Of a DNA stretch of 64,000 nt, positions 44,538-53,776 are shown piece by piece. How positions within the stretch are numbered: position 1 is the first letter of the stretch; each line of letters opens with the position of its first letter. The stretch spans positions 186,242 to 250,241 of the forward strand of contig NZ_JAPMLP010000004.1 in assembly GCF_026410285.1 (NCBI RefSeq), written 5' to 3'. Origin of the DNA: Sulfitobacter sp. F26169L. Lineage in GTDB: Bacteria > Pseudomonadota > Alphaproteobacteria > Rhodobacterales > Rhodobacteraceae. Made by a program: the position numbers and the translations under genes. The notes under the pieces were generated by a model. It was not told the DNA's origin. It saw nothing but the letters and a program-made list of their open reading frames with translations, and did not search any database.

Positions 44538-44925
44538 GTTCAATTTGCGCGATCGGCCCACCCGTCTTTTCCCAACCGGTAAAGCCGTCTTTCAGGTGCG
44601 CTGCTGTGAACCCCATGTCTTGCAATGTCGCGACAGATAAGGCGGAGCGCCAGCCGGACGCGCAGTAAAAGACAAACTTTTTGTCCTGTGCAAAGACATC
44701 TTTGAAATATGGGCTGTCGGGATCTACCCAGAATTCCAGCATGCCGCGGGGGCAATGAAACGCACCGGGAATGAACCCGTTGCGCGCACGTTCACGCGGA
44801 TCGCGGATATCGACGATCTGCACAGACGGGTCGTTGAGCATGGTGATAGCCGCATCGGTTTCAATTTCCTCGATGCGCGCGCGGGCACGCGCAACCATCT
44901 CGGCAGCGGTGGTTGTCAAATTCAT
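44527..44925 (-). CDS. Rhodanese-like domain protein
   Basis: A 132-residue single-domain sulfurtransferase. VDIRDPRERARNGFIPGAFHCPRG is the usual CH2 region, and the active loop is FYCASGWRS with the persulfide-forming Cys. Such proteins transfer sulfane sulfur to cyanide or protein thiols. It overlaps the transglycosylase gene by four bases. Confidence 0.92.
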   Translation of the reverse strand: MNLTTTAAEMVARARARIEEIETDAAITMLNDPSVQIVDIRDPRERARNGFIPGAFHCPRGMLEFWVDPDSPYFKDVFAQDKKFVFYCASGWRSALSVATLQDMGFTAAHLKDGFTGWEKTGGPIAQIEPKA

Positions 44926-46109
44926 CGCGTTCTCCCCTCAAGCTTTGACAGAAGGGCAGGGGTCGGCCATGCATCTGCGGGCAGGTTCATGCGTTCCTGT
45001 TCTGCCTGGACGGCGTCACGGGTTTTGGCCCCCAAAATGCCATCAACATTCCCGACATTGTAGCCGCGCGCTTTCAAAGCGCGTTGCAGACGTTTCATCT
45101 GGCTGCCGCTAAGCCCTTTTTCCGGGTTTCCTGCATTATACACTTTGGCACCTTTCAGGCGGGTGGCAAAATACGCCGCCGTCAGAACGTAGGTAAAGCT
45201 TTGATTCCATTCAAAAAATACGTTGAAGTTCGGGTAAGCAAGAAAAGCAGGGCCGCGTCGGCCTTGGGGCAGGATTAACGATGCGCGCAAGTTGTTGGCC
45301 AGCGCGCCATCACGGGGGCGAATGCCAAGTGCGGCCCAGTCGCGGGCGCGTTTGGTGGTGTTTAATCCGCTGAGCGACCAGTCGAAATTCTGCGGCACAA
45401 TTACCTCGTCAATCCACGGCTGGTTTGCCCGCCAGCCGAGAGAGGACAGCATCTTGCCCCCTGACATTAACGCATCAGGCGCAGAGGTTTTCAGCGAGAC
45501 ACGACCGTCACCATCTCCGTCGGTGCCATTCTCCAGAATGTCGCGGGGTAGCATCTGGACCATGCCGATCTCTCCGGCCCAGGCCCCTGTCGTTTTCGCG
45601 GGATTGAAATCACCACGGGCAAACAGCTTCATCGCCGCGAAAATCTGTGGGCGGAACAGTTCGGGGCGGCGGCAGTCATGGGCGAGGGTGACGAGCGCGT
45701 TCGCAGTGTTGAAATTGCCCTGAATTGCGCCAAAGTCCGTTTCAAAAGCCCAGAAGGCCAGCAGAACACCCCGGTCAACGCCATATCGGCTGTCGATCCT
45801 GTCAAAAACCTTGTCATAGCGCTGGCCGTTGCTGCGTCCGCGATTGATACGGTCATTCGAGATCAGCCGGCGTGAGAAATCAACGAAAGGCCGCTGGAAC
45901 ACCCCTTGCGAGCGGTCTGCGCGCAATACCGCAGGGTCGAGCCGCACCGGGGCGAGAAAGCTGGCCGCGACCTTTGCGTTTACGCCATGTTTGGGCGCCT
46001 CGGCCTTCAGGCCGTTGAGAAACGTATTGAAATTGCCGCCGCATGGCACGTTGGCCAGTGCCGAGAGCGGGGTGAGGGCCAAGAGGGCCGCAAAAATTGT
46101 AGAGCGCAT
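44922..46109 (-). CDS. Lytic murein transglycosylase, MltB type
   Basis: A periplasmic enzyme that cleaves glycan strands to form 1,6-anhydroMurNAc ends. The 395-residue protein has a signal peptide (MRSTIFAALLALTPLSALA), the SLT_2 catalytic domain with LLAFWAFETDFGAIQGNFNTANAL (Glu in FETDF) and WAGEIGMVQMLPRDIL, and a C-terminal peptidoglycan-binding domain from about 335 (MKRLQRALKARGYNVGNVDGILG). AAAGG precedes the ATG at 46109. It overlaps the rhodanese start by four bases. Confidence 0.93.
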   Translation of the reverse strand: MRSTIFAALLALTPLSALANVPCGGNFNTFLNGLKAEAPKHGVNAKVAASFLAPVRLDPAVLRADRSQGVFQRPFVDFSRRLISNDRINRGRSNGQRYDKVFDRIDSRYGVDRGVLLAFWAFETDFGAIQGNFNTANALVTLAHDCRRPELFRPQIFAAMKLFARGDFNPAKTTGAWAGEIGMVQMLPRDILENGTDGDGDGRVSLKTSAPDALMSGGKMLSSLGWRANQPWIDEVIVPQNFDWSLSGLNTTKRARDWAALGIRPRDGALANNLRASLILPQGRRGPAFLAYPNFNVFFEWNQSFTYVLTAAYFATRLKGAKVYNAGNPEKGLSGSQMKRLQRALKARGYNVGNVDGILGAKTRDAVQAEQERMNLPADAWPTPALLSKLEGRTR

Positions 46110-46129
46110 TAAAGACCTTTGTTCTAAAT

Positions 46130-47041
46130 TCAACCCAGAGAGGCCAGCAATATCGTTAGCCCCAGCATCATGCCCCACGCCTGCCACAGCTTGCGTATGG
46201 ATGCTTCAATTTCGCCCGCGCCGATGGTGCGTGCGCCAGCGCCGCCGACCCATGGAAACTGCTGCATTTTGCCATCATAAGCGCGCGGCCCCGCCAATGC
46301 CACACCTATGGCACGCGCCATTGCAGCTTCGGGCCAGCCAGCATTGGGAGAGCGGTGCTGCGCGGCGTCCTTTCTGATTTCATCCAGCATGCCGATCACG
46401 CCGGCAGGTAATGCGATCAGCAGACAGGTGAGGCGGGCGGGAACAAAGTTCATCACATCATCCATACGGGCAGTCGTCTTACCAAAACGTTCATAACGCG
46501 GCGTGCGATAGCCGATCATGCTGTCGGCTGTATTTACCGCCTTGTACACTATCAACCCCGGAAGTCCACCCAGCAGAAACCAAAAGATGGGGGCAATCAC
46601 CCCGTCCGAGAGGTTTTCCGCCGCGCTTTCGATTGCAGACCGTGCGACCGCCGATTGATCCATCTGCGCGGTGTCGCGGCTGACGATCATGGCGACGGCG
46701 CGGCGTCCGTCCCCCAGCGAGATGCGCAATCCGTCCGCTACCGCCGCCACATGTTGTACCAGTGAGCGCTGCGCCAGCAAAATGGCGACGATGACAATTT
46801 GCGCGATGCCCCCCAAGTGTGCAAGCGCCCAGCCGATGAACCAAGCGCCACCTATCAGGATCGCCAGCGCTGCACCTCCGGCGATTATCCCGCCATTCTT
46901 CGTATTTAATTTTCGATCCAGCAGAGCAACGGCACGGCCCATCAAGACAGCGGGGTGCGGCACCCGCGACCAAAGCCAGCGCGGCTCGCCAAACGCGGCG
47001 TCCAGCATCATTGCCAGCAGAAGGATAACAGGCGCGCTCAT
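46130..47041 (-). CDS. cobD: Adenosylcobinamide-phosphate synthase CobD/CbiB
   Basis: Joins (R)-1-amino-2-propanol phosphate to adenosylcobyric acid in vitamin B12 synthesis. The 303-residue membrane protein begins MSAPVILLLAMMLDAAFGEP and has the family motifs RVPHPAVLMGR, SAIESAAENLSDGVIAPIFWFLLGGLPG and YRTPRYERFGKTTARMDD. The ATG at 47041 overlaps the cobC stop by four bases. With cobC it supplies and attaches the aminopropanol arm. Confidence 0.95.
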   Translation of the reverse strand: MSAPVILLLAMMLDAAFGEPRWLWSRVPHPAVLMGRAVALLDRKLNTKNGGIIAGGAALAILIGGAWFIGWALAHLGGIAQIVIVAILLAQRSLVQHVAAVADGLRISLGDGRRAVAMIVSRDTAQMDQSAVARSAIESAAENLSDGVIAPIFWFLLGGLPGLIVYKAVNTADSMIGYRTPRYERFGKTTARMDDVMNFVPARLTCLLIALPAGVIGMLDEIRKDAAQHRSPNAGWPEAAMARAIGVALAGPRAYDGKMQQFPWVGGAGARTIGAGEIEASIRKLWQAWGMMLGLTILLASLG

Positions 47042-47985
47042 GGCAGTGCGGCCTCCAGGCGCGCCCACTGATCGGGGGCGGGCAGGCCAAGGCGTAACCA
47101 GCGTGGATTGTAGGGGAATATACGGCTCCAGACTTGATTGTGTGCAAGGCGGGTTTGCCACGCCGCCGCATCGTCAACATCATAAAGCCGGAAAAGACTG
47201 GTGCCGCCCACCAGAGAGGCGCCGCCGCCGGCGAGCAGTGCATCAAGGCGCACAGCATCGGCGCTGAGCCGTTTGCGGGTTTGTTCAGCCCACAGCGGGT
47301 CGCGCAGCGCACGTGTGCCAATCTCCAGTGCCGGTCCTGCCACAGGCCAAGGGCCGAGCATTGTTTCGAGCCGCGCCACCAGCGCGGGATCACCGATCAC
47401 AAAGCCGAGCCGGACACCAGCCAAGCCCCAGAATTTTCCAAAGCTTTTAAGAACCAGTGTATTGCGGCGGTCTGCCTCCGCAATCAATGTGGCAGCAGGC
47501 CTCACATCGCAAAAGCTTTCGTCGATGACACGCAGGGAAGCGCACAGATCGCCAGCTTTGAAAGTGCGCCCGTCCGGGTTGTTGGGGTTTACAATGACCT
47601 GTGCGTCCGCTTGCGACAAAGTTTCGGTATGCTGCCAGCCGGCAAAATCGAAGGCTGCGGCGTGTTCGTTATACGTTGGGGCTGCAATATGAACCCTTCC
47701 CGCAGCGCCTAATCGTGGGATCATTGCGATGGGTGCGGAGGCGCCGTTTGTGGCGATGACGGCAGCTTCTCGGGGGATTTGCCAAAAACTTCGCGCAGCC
47801 TCGACAAGTGCGGATTGCGCTGCCTTGTCCGGCAAGGCACACCATGAGTTGTGATAGATGTCACCAACCGGATAGGCCACCGGGTTAATCCCCGTGGACA
47901 GATCGATCCAGCTATCGCGCGTGCCGCCGTACTGTTGTGCCGCCGCGTCAATACCTCCGCCGTGATCCCGTTTTTGCTGTATCAC
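47038..47985 (-). CDS. cobC: Threonine-phosphate decarboxylase CobC/CobD-type
   Basis: A PLP-dependent class I/II aminotransferase-fold enzyme that decarboxylates L-threonine-O-3-phosphate to aminopropanol phosphate, used by the next gene's product. The 315-residue protein starts at a GTG and begins with HGGGIDAAAQQYGG, then WIDLSTGINPVAYPV, VNPNNPDGRTF and the PLP Lys region LKSFGKFWGLAGVRLGF. The motifs fit CobC. It precedes cobD with a four-base overlap. Confidence 0.93.
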   Translation of the reverse strand: MIQQKRDHGGGIDAAAQQYGGTRDSWIDLSTGINPVAYPVGDIYHNSWCALPDKAAQSALVEAARSFWQIPREAAVIATNGASAPIAMIPRLGAAGRVHIAAPTYNEHAAAFDFAGWQHTETLSQADAQVIVNPNNPDGRTFKAGDLCASLRVIDESFCDVRPAATLIAEADRRNTLVLKSFGKFWGLAGVRLGFVIGDPALVARLETMLGPWPVAGPALEIGTRALRDPLWAEQTRKRLSADAVRLDALLAGGGASLVGGTSLFRLYDVDDAAAWQTRLAHNQVWSRIFPYNPRWLRLGLPAPDQWARLEAALP

Positions 47986-48157
47986 GTACCCTACCTGCGA
48001 AACCGTTGGTGGCTGAATTCAGCCTGTTTTCCCCGTTCGACAAAGCGGAGTTTTGTGTAACTATCAATAGAGCGCTATACTTCCGGATATATATTTTCTT
48101 TTTTCATTGCTTTCCTAATGAATATAGCCCCTACCGTTGGCCGAGGATACTGAACAC

Positions 48158-48553
48158 ATGACCGACAACGAAGCACAAAATACACGGGTGTTAATCGTGG
48201 AAAGCAAGCCCGAGCTGGCCAAGCTGTGGCAAAGGCACCTGATACGTCAGGGGATGAGCGCGGTTTATGTGACAAATCAGGATGCCGCGATTGACCATCT
48301 GTCACAAAACGACACTGACATAATTATCCTGGATCTGGTAATCACTGACGGAGCGGCACTGGCGATTTCGGATTATGCAAATTACCGCCATCCAGATGCG
48401 CGGGTGATTTTTGTGACCAACACCAGCTTTTTCTCTGACGGGTCCATTTTTGCCCATTCCGCCAACGCGCGTGCGTTTGTGCCAACGAATACGCCGCCAG
48501 AAGATCTGGCGGCGATGGCAGCACATTACGGGGCTGAGCGGCGCGTAGGCTAG
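48158..48553 (+). CDS. Stand-alone degenerate response-regulator receiver domain
   Basis: A 131-residue protein consisting of one CheY-like fold. The phosphoacceptor Asp is kept (IIILDLV, Asp59) and the Thr87 position is a Thr (VTNTS), but the acidic pair that binds magnesium is VES (Glu15-Ser16) and the conserved Lys is missing (FVPTN in place of xxKPx). It may signal without phosphorylation, or act by protein contact. No histidine kinase is nearby. An AT-rich upstream region of 170 bases precedes it and its end overlaps the convergent GST gene by four bases. Confidence 0.78.
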   Translation: MTDNEAQNTRVLIVESKPELAKLWQRHLIRQGMSAVYVTNQDAAIDHLSQNDTDIIILDLVITDGAALAISDYANYRHPDARVIFVTNTSFFSDGSIFAHSANARAFVPTNTPPEDLAAMAAHYGAERRVG

Positions 48554-49524
48554 CCGCGTCCGTGAGGCTGATGCCAGGCAATAACCGGATTAATCGGAAT
48601 GATCCGGTTGGGATTAATCGTATCATGACTGTAATGATAATGGCGCACGATATGGTCGAAATGCACCGTGTCTGCCACACCATCCCATTGAAATAGCTCG
48701 CGGGTGTAGGCCCACAGGTTCGGAAAATCTACAATCCGGCTGCGGTTGCATTTGAAATGCTGGTGGTAAACACAATCAAAACGCACCAGCGTGGTGAACA
48801 GGCGCCAGTCGGCTTCGGTAATTGTGTCACCTGTCAGATAGCGGTTGTTGGACAGGATATTTTCGATCCAGTCCAGAGAGTCAAACAGCGGATGAACGGC
48901 GGCGTCATAAGCGGATTGTGTGGTCGCAAAGCCTGCTTTGTATACGCCATTGTTCACCGTGTCATAAACCCGCGCGTTAATCTCTTCTATTTCGGGGCGC
49001 AGCGCCTCTGGCCAGTAATCATCTGTATTGCCTGTCAGCGCGTCAAATGCGCTGTTCATCATGCGAATGATTTCGGAAGATTCGTTTGAAACGATGGTGT
49101 TACGCTTTTTGTCCCACAGAATGGGAACCGTCACGCGACCGGTAAAATCAGGCACGGCGCGGGTATATATATCGCGCGCAAAGGGAAGATCGAACAGCTT
49201 GTCACCCGTTGCTCCGGCAAAATCGGTGTCAAACGTCCACCCTTGGCCGAGCATGTCGGGGTGTACCACCGATACACTGATCAGCGCTTCAAGCCCTTTC
49301 AGTGCGCGAAATATAAGGGCGCGGTGTGCCCACGGGCAGGCATAGCTGACATACAGGTGATAGCGGTCTGCTTCTGCTTCAAACCCGCCTTCACCGCTGG
49401 GGCCGGCGCTGCCGTCTGCTGTCACCCAGTTGCGGAAATTTGCCTCTTGGCGCTTAAACGCGCCGCCGCTTTTCTTGGTGTCATACCAGCTGTCATGCCA
49501 TTCGCCTTCGATCAACAGTCCCAT
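48550..49524 (-). CDS. Glutathionyl-hydroquinone reductase (Xi-class GST)
   Basis: Reduces glutathionyl-hydroquinones and similar conjugates using glutathione, recycling quinones. The 324-residue protein has the diagnostic SYACPWAHRALIFRAL with active-site Cys in CPWAH, then SSEIIRMMN and the long C-terminal helical domain with YPNLWAYTREL-type sequence. Length and motifs fit YqjG/ECM4 enzymes. Divergent from the next unknown gene. Confidence 0.93.
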   Translation of the reverse strand: MGLLIEGEWHDSWYDTKKSGGAFKRQEANFRNWVTADGSAGPSGEGGFEAEADRYHLYVSYACPWAHRALIFRALKGLEALISVSVVHPDMLGQGWTFDTDFAGATGDKLFDLPFARDIYTRAVPDFTGRVTVPILWDKKRNTIVSNESSEIIRMMNSAFDALTGNTDDYWPEALRPEIEEINARVYDTVNNGVYKAGFATTQSAYDAAVHPLFDSLDWIENILSNNRYLTGDTITEADWRLFTTLVRFDCVYHQHFKCNRSRIVDFPNLWAYTRELFQWDGVADTVHFDHIVRHYHYSHDTINPNRIIPINPVIAWHQPHGRG

Positions 49525-49697
49525 GGGCGTCTCCTTTGATGTCGGTTAACGGATATGTAACCTGAAATGCATAGAATTCGATTGCATACCGTCGCGCAGG
49601 AGGGGTGCGAAAATGCACAACGACAAATAAAGTTTCAAAATTGTGTTGCCAGAAAAAATTTTTGACACAAACTTGAGTGTGTAGCGGGAGAGGAATC

Positions 49698-50006
49698 ATG
49701 GACGTATTTTTGCCGAAAGGTTTTGCAGCGGGTAACAGCCGCCCCGCGACCAGCCACCCTTCGCGCGCGAGAAAGCTGTGTGTGGATGCGGGGGGAGTGT
49801 ATTATCCCGTGCATCGGAACTGGGCGACAGGGTTTGCAACTGCGGTTGAGGATACGCCTGTACTTAGTGGCGTGGTTGATCTTTATGACGGGGCAGATCA
49901 TTTGCACCAGTGCCTGATAACAGGTCACGAAATTGTGGATGATGAACAGGTATTCACTGTGAAGCGCGCGATCAGCGTCGACTACTCTGCTGAGTCCGAC
50001 TTGTAG
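49698..50006 (+). CDS. Conserved hypothetical protein of 102 residues
   Basis: From the ATG at 49698 (GGGAGAGG upstream). The start MDVFLPKGFAAGNSRPATSHPSRARKL is followed by a compact beta-rich region (YYPVHRNWATGFATAVEDTPVLSGVVDLYDG) and a Cys in HLHQCLITGHEIVDDEQV. No signal peptide or helix-turn-helix is seen. It may be a small cytoplasmic regulator or a PilZ-like fold, which is a guess. It lies alone between divergent and convergent neighbours. Confidence 0.65.
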   Translation: MDVFLPKGFAAGNSRPATSHPSRARKLCVDAGGVYYPVHRNWATGFATAVEDTPVLSGVVDLYDGADHLHQCLITGHEIVDDEQVFTVKRAISVDYSAESDL

Positions 50007-50033
50007 AAGGTCGCGAGGCAGGGGCGATTGATG

Positions 50034-50062
50034 AAACGGGGCACCCTAAGGCGGGCCCCCCG
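50034..50062. terminator. Weak hairpin between the unknown gene and the lyase gene
   Basis: CGGGGCACC...GGGCCCCCCG pairs imperfectly and is followed by TAGTCTTT. It could terminate both convergent transcripts, though the T-run is poor. Confidence 0.4.
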
Positions 50063-50069
50063 ATAGTCT

Positions 50070-51239
50070 TTATTGCAGGTCTTTGAAAGCTTCGGCCAGA
50101 CGATCACAGGCTTCCTTTACCCGCGCGCGCGGCGTGGCGATGTTGAACCGCAGATAGCTTTCACCACCCTTTCCGAAGGTTGGGCCATGGTTGGCGGCGA
50201 TGCCTGCGCCTTTTTCGACGCGCTTGGTAAATTCCTCACGGGTCATACCTGTTCCCTCAAAATCCACCCACGCCAGATAGGTCGCCTCAAGCGGCATGGA
50301 CTGCAGGCCCGGTATGGCATTGACGGCATCGTCAAACAGACGGCGGTTGCCATCGAGATATTTAATCAGGTCATCCACCCACGCCGCGCCTTCGGGGGAA
50401 TAGGCCGCTGAGGCCATGAACAACCCAAAACTGTTGGGCGACAGGCCAAGTGCAGCCATACGTGTGGCGAACTTTTCGCGCAAAACCGGATCGGAGATGA
50501 TGACATTGCCCGAATGGCTGCCTGCGATGTTAAAGGTTTTCGTGGTGGCGGTCATCATTACAAGGCGGTCGTCGATGTCATCGATCAAGCTCATCGCGAT
50601 GTGTCTATGACCGGGCATGACCAGATCATGATGAATTTCATCTGACACAAGCACCAGATCGTGCCGCTTGGCAAAATCGGCTACCTCCTGCAGCTCTTCG
50701 CGGGTCCAGACCGTGCCACCCGGATTATGGGGCGAGCAGAGGATGACCATTTTTTCGTTGCCGGTCATCTGCGCATCATAAGCTTCGAAATCCATCCGGT
50801 AACGACCGTTTTCACGCACCATTTCACATTCGACCACGCGGCGGTCAGCAGCGGTGATCACCCTTGCAAATGCGTGATAAACTGGGGTGAACAGCACCAC
50901 CCCGTCGCCCGCTTTGGTAAAGGCATCGACACACATGGCAGTGCCGTTAACCAGACCGTGAGTGGTGAAGATATGCGCGGGGTCCAGATCCCAGTTGTGG
51001 CGGGTCTTCATCCACCACTGGATTGCCGCGCGGTACTTGCTGTCGTCCCCGAAATACCCGTATACGCCGTGCCGCGCCATTGCTTCGACGGCGTCCTGCA
51101 CAACGGGCGCGGTCTGGAAATCCATGTCCGCCACCCACATTGATATGCCGGTATCTGCGGGCACGCCGTAAATGCTCTCCATGCTGTCCCATTTCACGCA
51201 ATGGGTGCCGCGCCGTTCGATCGGGGTGTCAAAGCTCAT
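50070..51239 (-). CDS. MalY/PatB-type cystathionine beta-lyase (class II aminotransferase fold)
   Basis: A PLP enzyme that cleaves cystathionine or related C-S bonds. The 389-residue protein starts MSFDTPIERRGTHCVKWDSM, with SMWVADMDFQTAPVVQDA, the AMVILCSPHNPGGTVW region, and the PLP Lys near TATTKTFNIAGSH. These fit the MalY/PatB branch, which also acts as regulator in some bacteria. The ATG at 51239 follows AGGAG. Divergent from the first deformylase gene by 113 bases. Confidence 0.9.
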   Translation of the reverse strand: MSFDTPIERRGTHCVKWDSMESIYGVPADTGISMWVADMDFQTAPVVQDAVEAMARHGVYGYFGDDSKYRAAIQWWMKTRHNWDLDPAHIFTTHGLVNGTAMCVDAFTKAGDGVVLFTPVYHAFARVITAADRRVVECEMVRENGRYRMDFEAYDAQMTGNEKMVILCSPHNPGGTVWTREELQEVADFAKRHDLVLVSDEIHHDLVMPGHRHIAMSLIDDIDDRLVMMTATTKTFNIAGSHSGNVIISDPVLREKFATRMAALGLSPNSFGLFMASAAYSPEGAAWVDDLIKYLDGNRRLFDDAVNAIPGLQSMPLEATYLAWVDFEGTGMTREEFTKRVEKGAGIAANHGPTFGKGGESYLRFNIATPRARVKEACDRLAEAFKDLQ

Positions 51240-51352
51240 ATAGTTTCTCCTGTAGATTTCGCGGAAGGTTAGCGACGTGTGGCGTATGTGCAAGCCCAAC
51301 AATCTGCACGCGCTGCTTGCGGGGGCGGGGGGCATGGCCTACATGACCTTGC

Positions 51353-51871
51353 ATGAAACGCCCCATTTTATATCACCCCGACCCGCGCCTGAAAAAAAAC
51401 TGTGCAGCCGTTGCCGATCTGACCGATGATTTGCGCGCGCTGGCGGATGATATGCTGGCCACGATGTATGATGCCCCCGGTGTGGGGCTGGCTGCGCCGC
51501 AGGTTGGCGTACTGTCCCGCCTTGTTGTGCTGGATTGTGTCAAGGAAGAAGGTGAAAAGCCGCGCCCGCTGATCATGTTCAACCCGCAGATCGTTGCCGC
51601 GTCAGAAGAGCTGAATACCTATGAAGAGGGCTGCCTGAGCATTCCCGAACAGTTCGCTGATGTGACCCGCCCTGCCGAGGTGGAGGTAACGTGGATTGAT
51701 CGCGACGGTAACGAGCAGCGCGAAGGCATGGACGGTCTTTGGGCCACTTGTGTGCAGCACGAGATCGACCACCTTGATGGCAAGCTTTTCATCGACTACC
51801 TCAAACCGCTCAAGCGGCAGATGATCACCCGCAAGATGGTGAAGTTCAAACGCGAGCTGGCCCGCGGATGA
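51353..51871 (+). CDS. def: Peptide deformylase, active-type
   Basis: Removes the N-formyl group from nascent proteins. The 172-residue enzyme has all three motifs: PGVGLAAPQVG near 40, EEGCLSIPEQFADVTRP with the metal Cys near 91, and QHEIDHLDG with the metal His pair and catalytic Glu near 133. First of three deformylase genes in a row followed by fmt; overlaps the next by four bases. Confidence 0.97.
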   Translation: MKRPILYHPDPRLKKNCAAVADLTDDLRALADDMLATMYDAPGVGLAAPQVGVLSRLVVLDCVKEEGEKPRPLIMFNPQIVAASEELNTYEEGCLSIPEQFADVTRPAEVEVTWIDRDGNEQREGMDGLWATCVQHEIDHLDGKLFIDYLKPLKRQMITRKMVKFKRELARG

Positions 51872-52362
51872 GTGTGCTGGACATCGTGCAGTGGCCCGAT
51901 CCGCGTCTGATGGAAATTTGCGCGCCGGTTGACGCGATAACACCACAGATTGAAACGCTGGCGGCGGATATGCTGGAAACGATGTATGCTGCCCCCGGAC
52001 GTGGATTAGCAGCGCCGCAAGTGGGCGCGACGGTGCGGATGTTCGTGATGGATACCGGATGGAAAGAGGGCAAGCCCGATCCACTGGTCTGTATCAATCC
52101 GATGCTGCAGGAAGTCAGCGAAGAGCGTGTGACCAACGCCGAGGGATGTCTGAGTATTCCCGGTGTCAGTGCCGACATCTCGCGCCCCGCACAGGTGCAA
52201 ATGGTCTGGACAGGGCTGAACGGCGGGCGCTACGTGCAGAGTTTTATCGGATTTTCAGCTGCCTGCGTGCAGCATGAACTGGATCATCTGGACGGCGTGG
52301 TTACTTTTGACCACCTTGATCCCGAAACCCGCGCAGCGCTGGAAGCGGAGTATGCAGCATGA
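51868..52362 (+). CDS. def: Peptide deformylase, second copy
   Basis: A 164-residue paralogue with motif I PGRGLAAPQVG, motif II AEGCLSIPGVSADISRP and motif III QHELDHLDG, so all catalytic residues are present and the enzyme should be active. It overlaps the first copy by four bases and the third by four bases. Confidence 0.95.
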   Translation: MSVLDIVQWPDPRLMEICAPVDAITPQIETLAADMLETMYAAPGRGLAAPQVGATVRMFVMDTGWKEGKPDPLVCINPMLQEVSEERVTNAEGCLSIPGVSADISRPAQVQMVWTGLNGGRYVQSFIGFSAACVQHELDHLDGVVTFDHLDPETRAALEAEYAA

Positions 52363-52856
52363 CCGTTCGCCCGATATTGGCATGGCCAGACAAACGCCTG
52401 CGCACAGCAGCCCAAGACGTCCGCCAGATCACCGATAATGTCCGCGCGATCTGGCAGGACATGATTGACACGATGGACGCCATGCCCGGCGTTGGGCTTG
52501 GCGCGCCGCAGATTGGCGTGATGCTTCGGCTGGCGGTTGTCGATACTTCGGAGGCGCGTAACAAGCGGATCAGGTTGGCGAACCCCGAAGTCGTTGACGC
52601 CTCTGCCATTATGAATGTGCATGAGGAAGCGTCGCCCTGTTTGTCAGGTGTATCGGCTAAGGTATCGCGTCCGCGTGGTGTGCGGGTGCGTTATTTGGAC
52701 GAAAGTGGCGCGGTGATCGAGCGGGATTTCGTCGGGTTGGACGCAACCAGTGTGCAGCACCAGATCGACCACCTTGCAGGAAAGATGTATTTTGACCGCC
52801 TCAGCAAGGTCAAACGTGACATGCTGCTGCGCCGCGCGCGCAAGATGAAGGTTTAG
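52359..52856 (+). CDS. Degenerate third peptide deformylase paralogue
   Basis: A 165-residue protein of the same fold but altered active site: motif I is [11 protein letters not shown], motif II is [10 protein letters not shown] instead of EGCLS (metal Cys near 94 remains), and motif III is QHQIDHL, with the catalytic Glu replaced by Gln135. E-to-Q change at this position abolishes activity in known deformylases, so it is likely inactive or has another role, such as binding N-formyl peptides. It overlaps the previous copy by four bases and ends two bases before fmt. Confidence 0.88.
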   Translation: MTVRPILAWPDKRLRTAAQDVRQITDNVRAIWQDMIDTMDAMPGVGLGAPQIGVMLRLAVVDTSEARNKRIRLANPEVVDASAIMNVHEEASPCLSGVSAKVSRPRGVRVRYLDESGAVIERDFVGLDATSVQHQIDHLAGKMYFDRLSKVKRDMLLRRARKMKV

Positions 52857-52858
52857 TC

Positions 52859-53773
52859 ATGCGTATTGTTTTTATGGGCACTCCCGATTTTTCAGTAACG
52901 GTGCTGGATGCCCTGCACAACGCTGGCCACGAGATTGTTGCGGTCTATTCCCAGCCCCCGCGTCCGGCGGGGCGGGGCAAAAAAGACCGGCCAAGCCCTG
53001 TGCACGCGCGTGCCGAGGCGCTGGGGCTGCAGGTGAGAACACCGACGTCTTTGAAGTCACCGCAGGAGCAGAGCGCATTTGCGGCGTTGAATGCGGATGT
53101 GGCTGTGGTGGTGGCGTATGGATTGATCCTGCCGCAAGCGATTTTGGATGCGCCTGTGCGCGGGTGTCTGAATATCCATGCCAGCCTGTTGCCGCGCTGG
53201 CGCGGTGCAGCGCCTATCCATCGCGCGATAATGGCGGGTGACGCACAGACCGGTGTCTGCATTATGCAGATGGAAGCCGGGCTTGATACCGGCCCGGTAT
53301 TGTTGCGGGAAGCGCTGGACATCGGCGCCGAGGAAACAACCGCGCAATTGCATGACCGGCTGGGCGATCTGGGCGCGCGTCTGATTGTGCAAGCGCTTAA
53401 GAAGCTCGACACGCTTGTTCCTGAGGTGCAGCCCGAAGAAGGTGTCACCTATGCGGCCAAAATCGACAAATCGGAAGGACGTATCGACTGGAGCAAACCT
53501 GCGGTTGAAGTGGACCGCTTGATCCGTGGCTTGTCACCCTTTCCCGGCGCATGGTTTAAGTTTGAAGGGGATCGGATAAAAGTGCTTGGATCCCGAGTGG
53601 TTGAGGGATCGGGCACGGCGGGCGTGGTTCTTGATGACGCTTTGCATGTTGCTTGTGGTGAAGACGCAGTCGCGCTGACCCGCTTGCAAAAGGCGGGAAA
53701 AGGCGCGCAGGATGCCGAAGTGTTCCAGCGCGGTGCGCAAATTCGTGCTGGTACAGATTTGAACAAAGGATAA
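52859..53773 (+). CDS. fmt: Methionyl-tRNA formyltransferase
   Basis: Formylates initiator Met-tRNA using 10-formyltetrahydrofolate. The 304-residue protein has [31 protein letters not shown], the catalytic [15 protein letters not shown] with Asn/His/Asp further on ([26 protein letters not shown]), and the C-terminal tRNA-binding barrel ([19 protein letters not shown]). Last of a cluster in which fmt and def genes act on the same initiator pathway. Confidence 0.97.
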   Translation: MRIVFMGTPDFSVTVLDALHNAGHEIVAVYSQPPRPAGRGKKDRPSPVHARAEALGLQVRTPTSLKSPQEQSAFAALNADVAVVVAYGLILPQAILDAPVRGCLNIHASLLPRWRGAAPIHRAIMAGDAQTGVCIMQMEAGLDTGPVLLREALDIGAEETTAQLHDRLGDLGARLIVQALKKLDTLVPEVQPEEGVTYAAKIDKSEGRIDWSKPAVEVDRLIRGLSPFPGAWFKFEGDRIKVLGSRVVEGSGTAGVVLDDALHVACGEDAVALTRLQKAGKGAQDAEVFQRGAQIRAGTDLNKG

Positions 53774-53776
53774 GCT

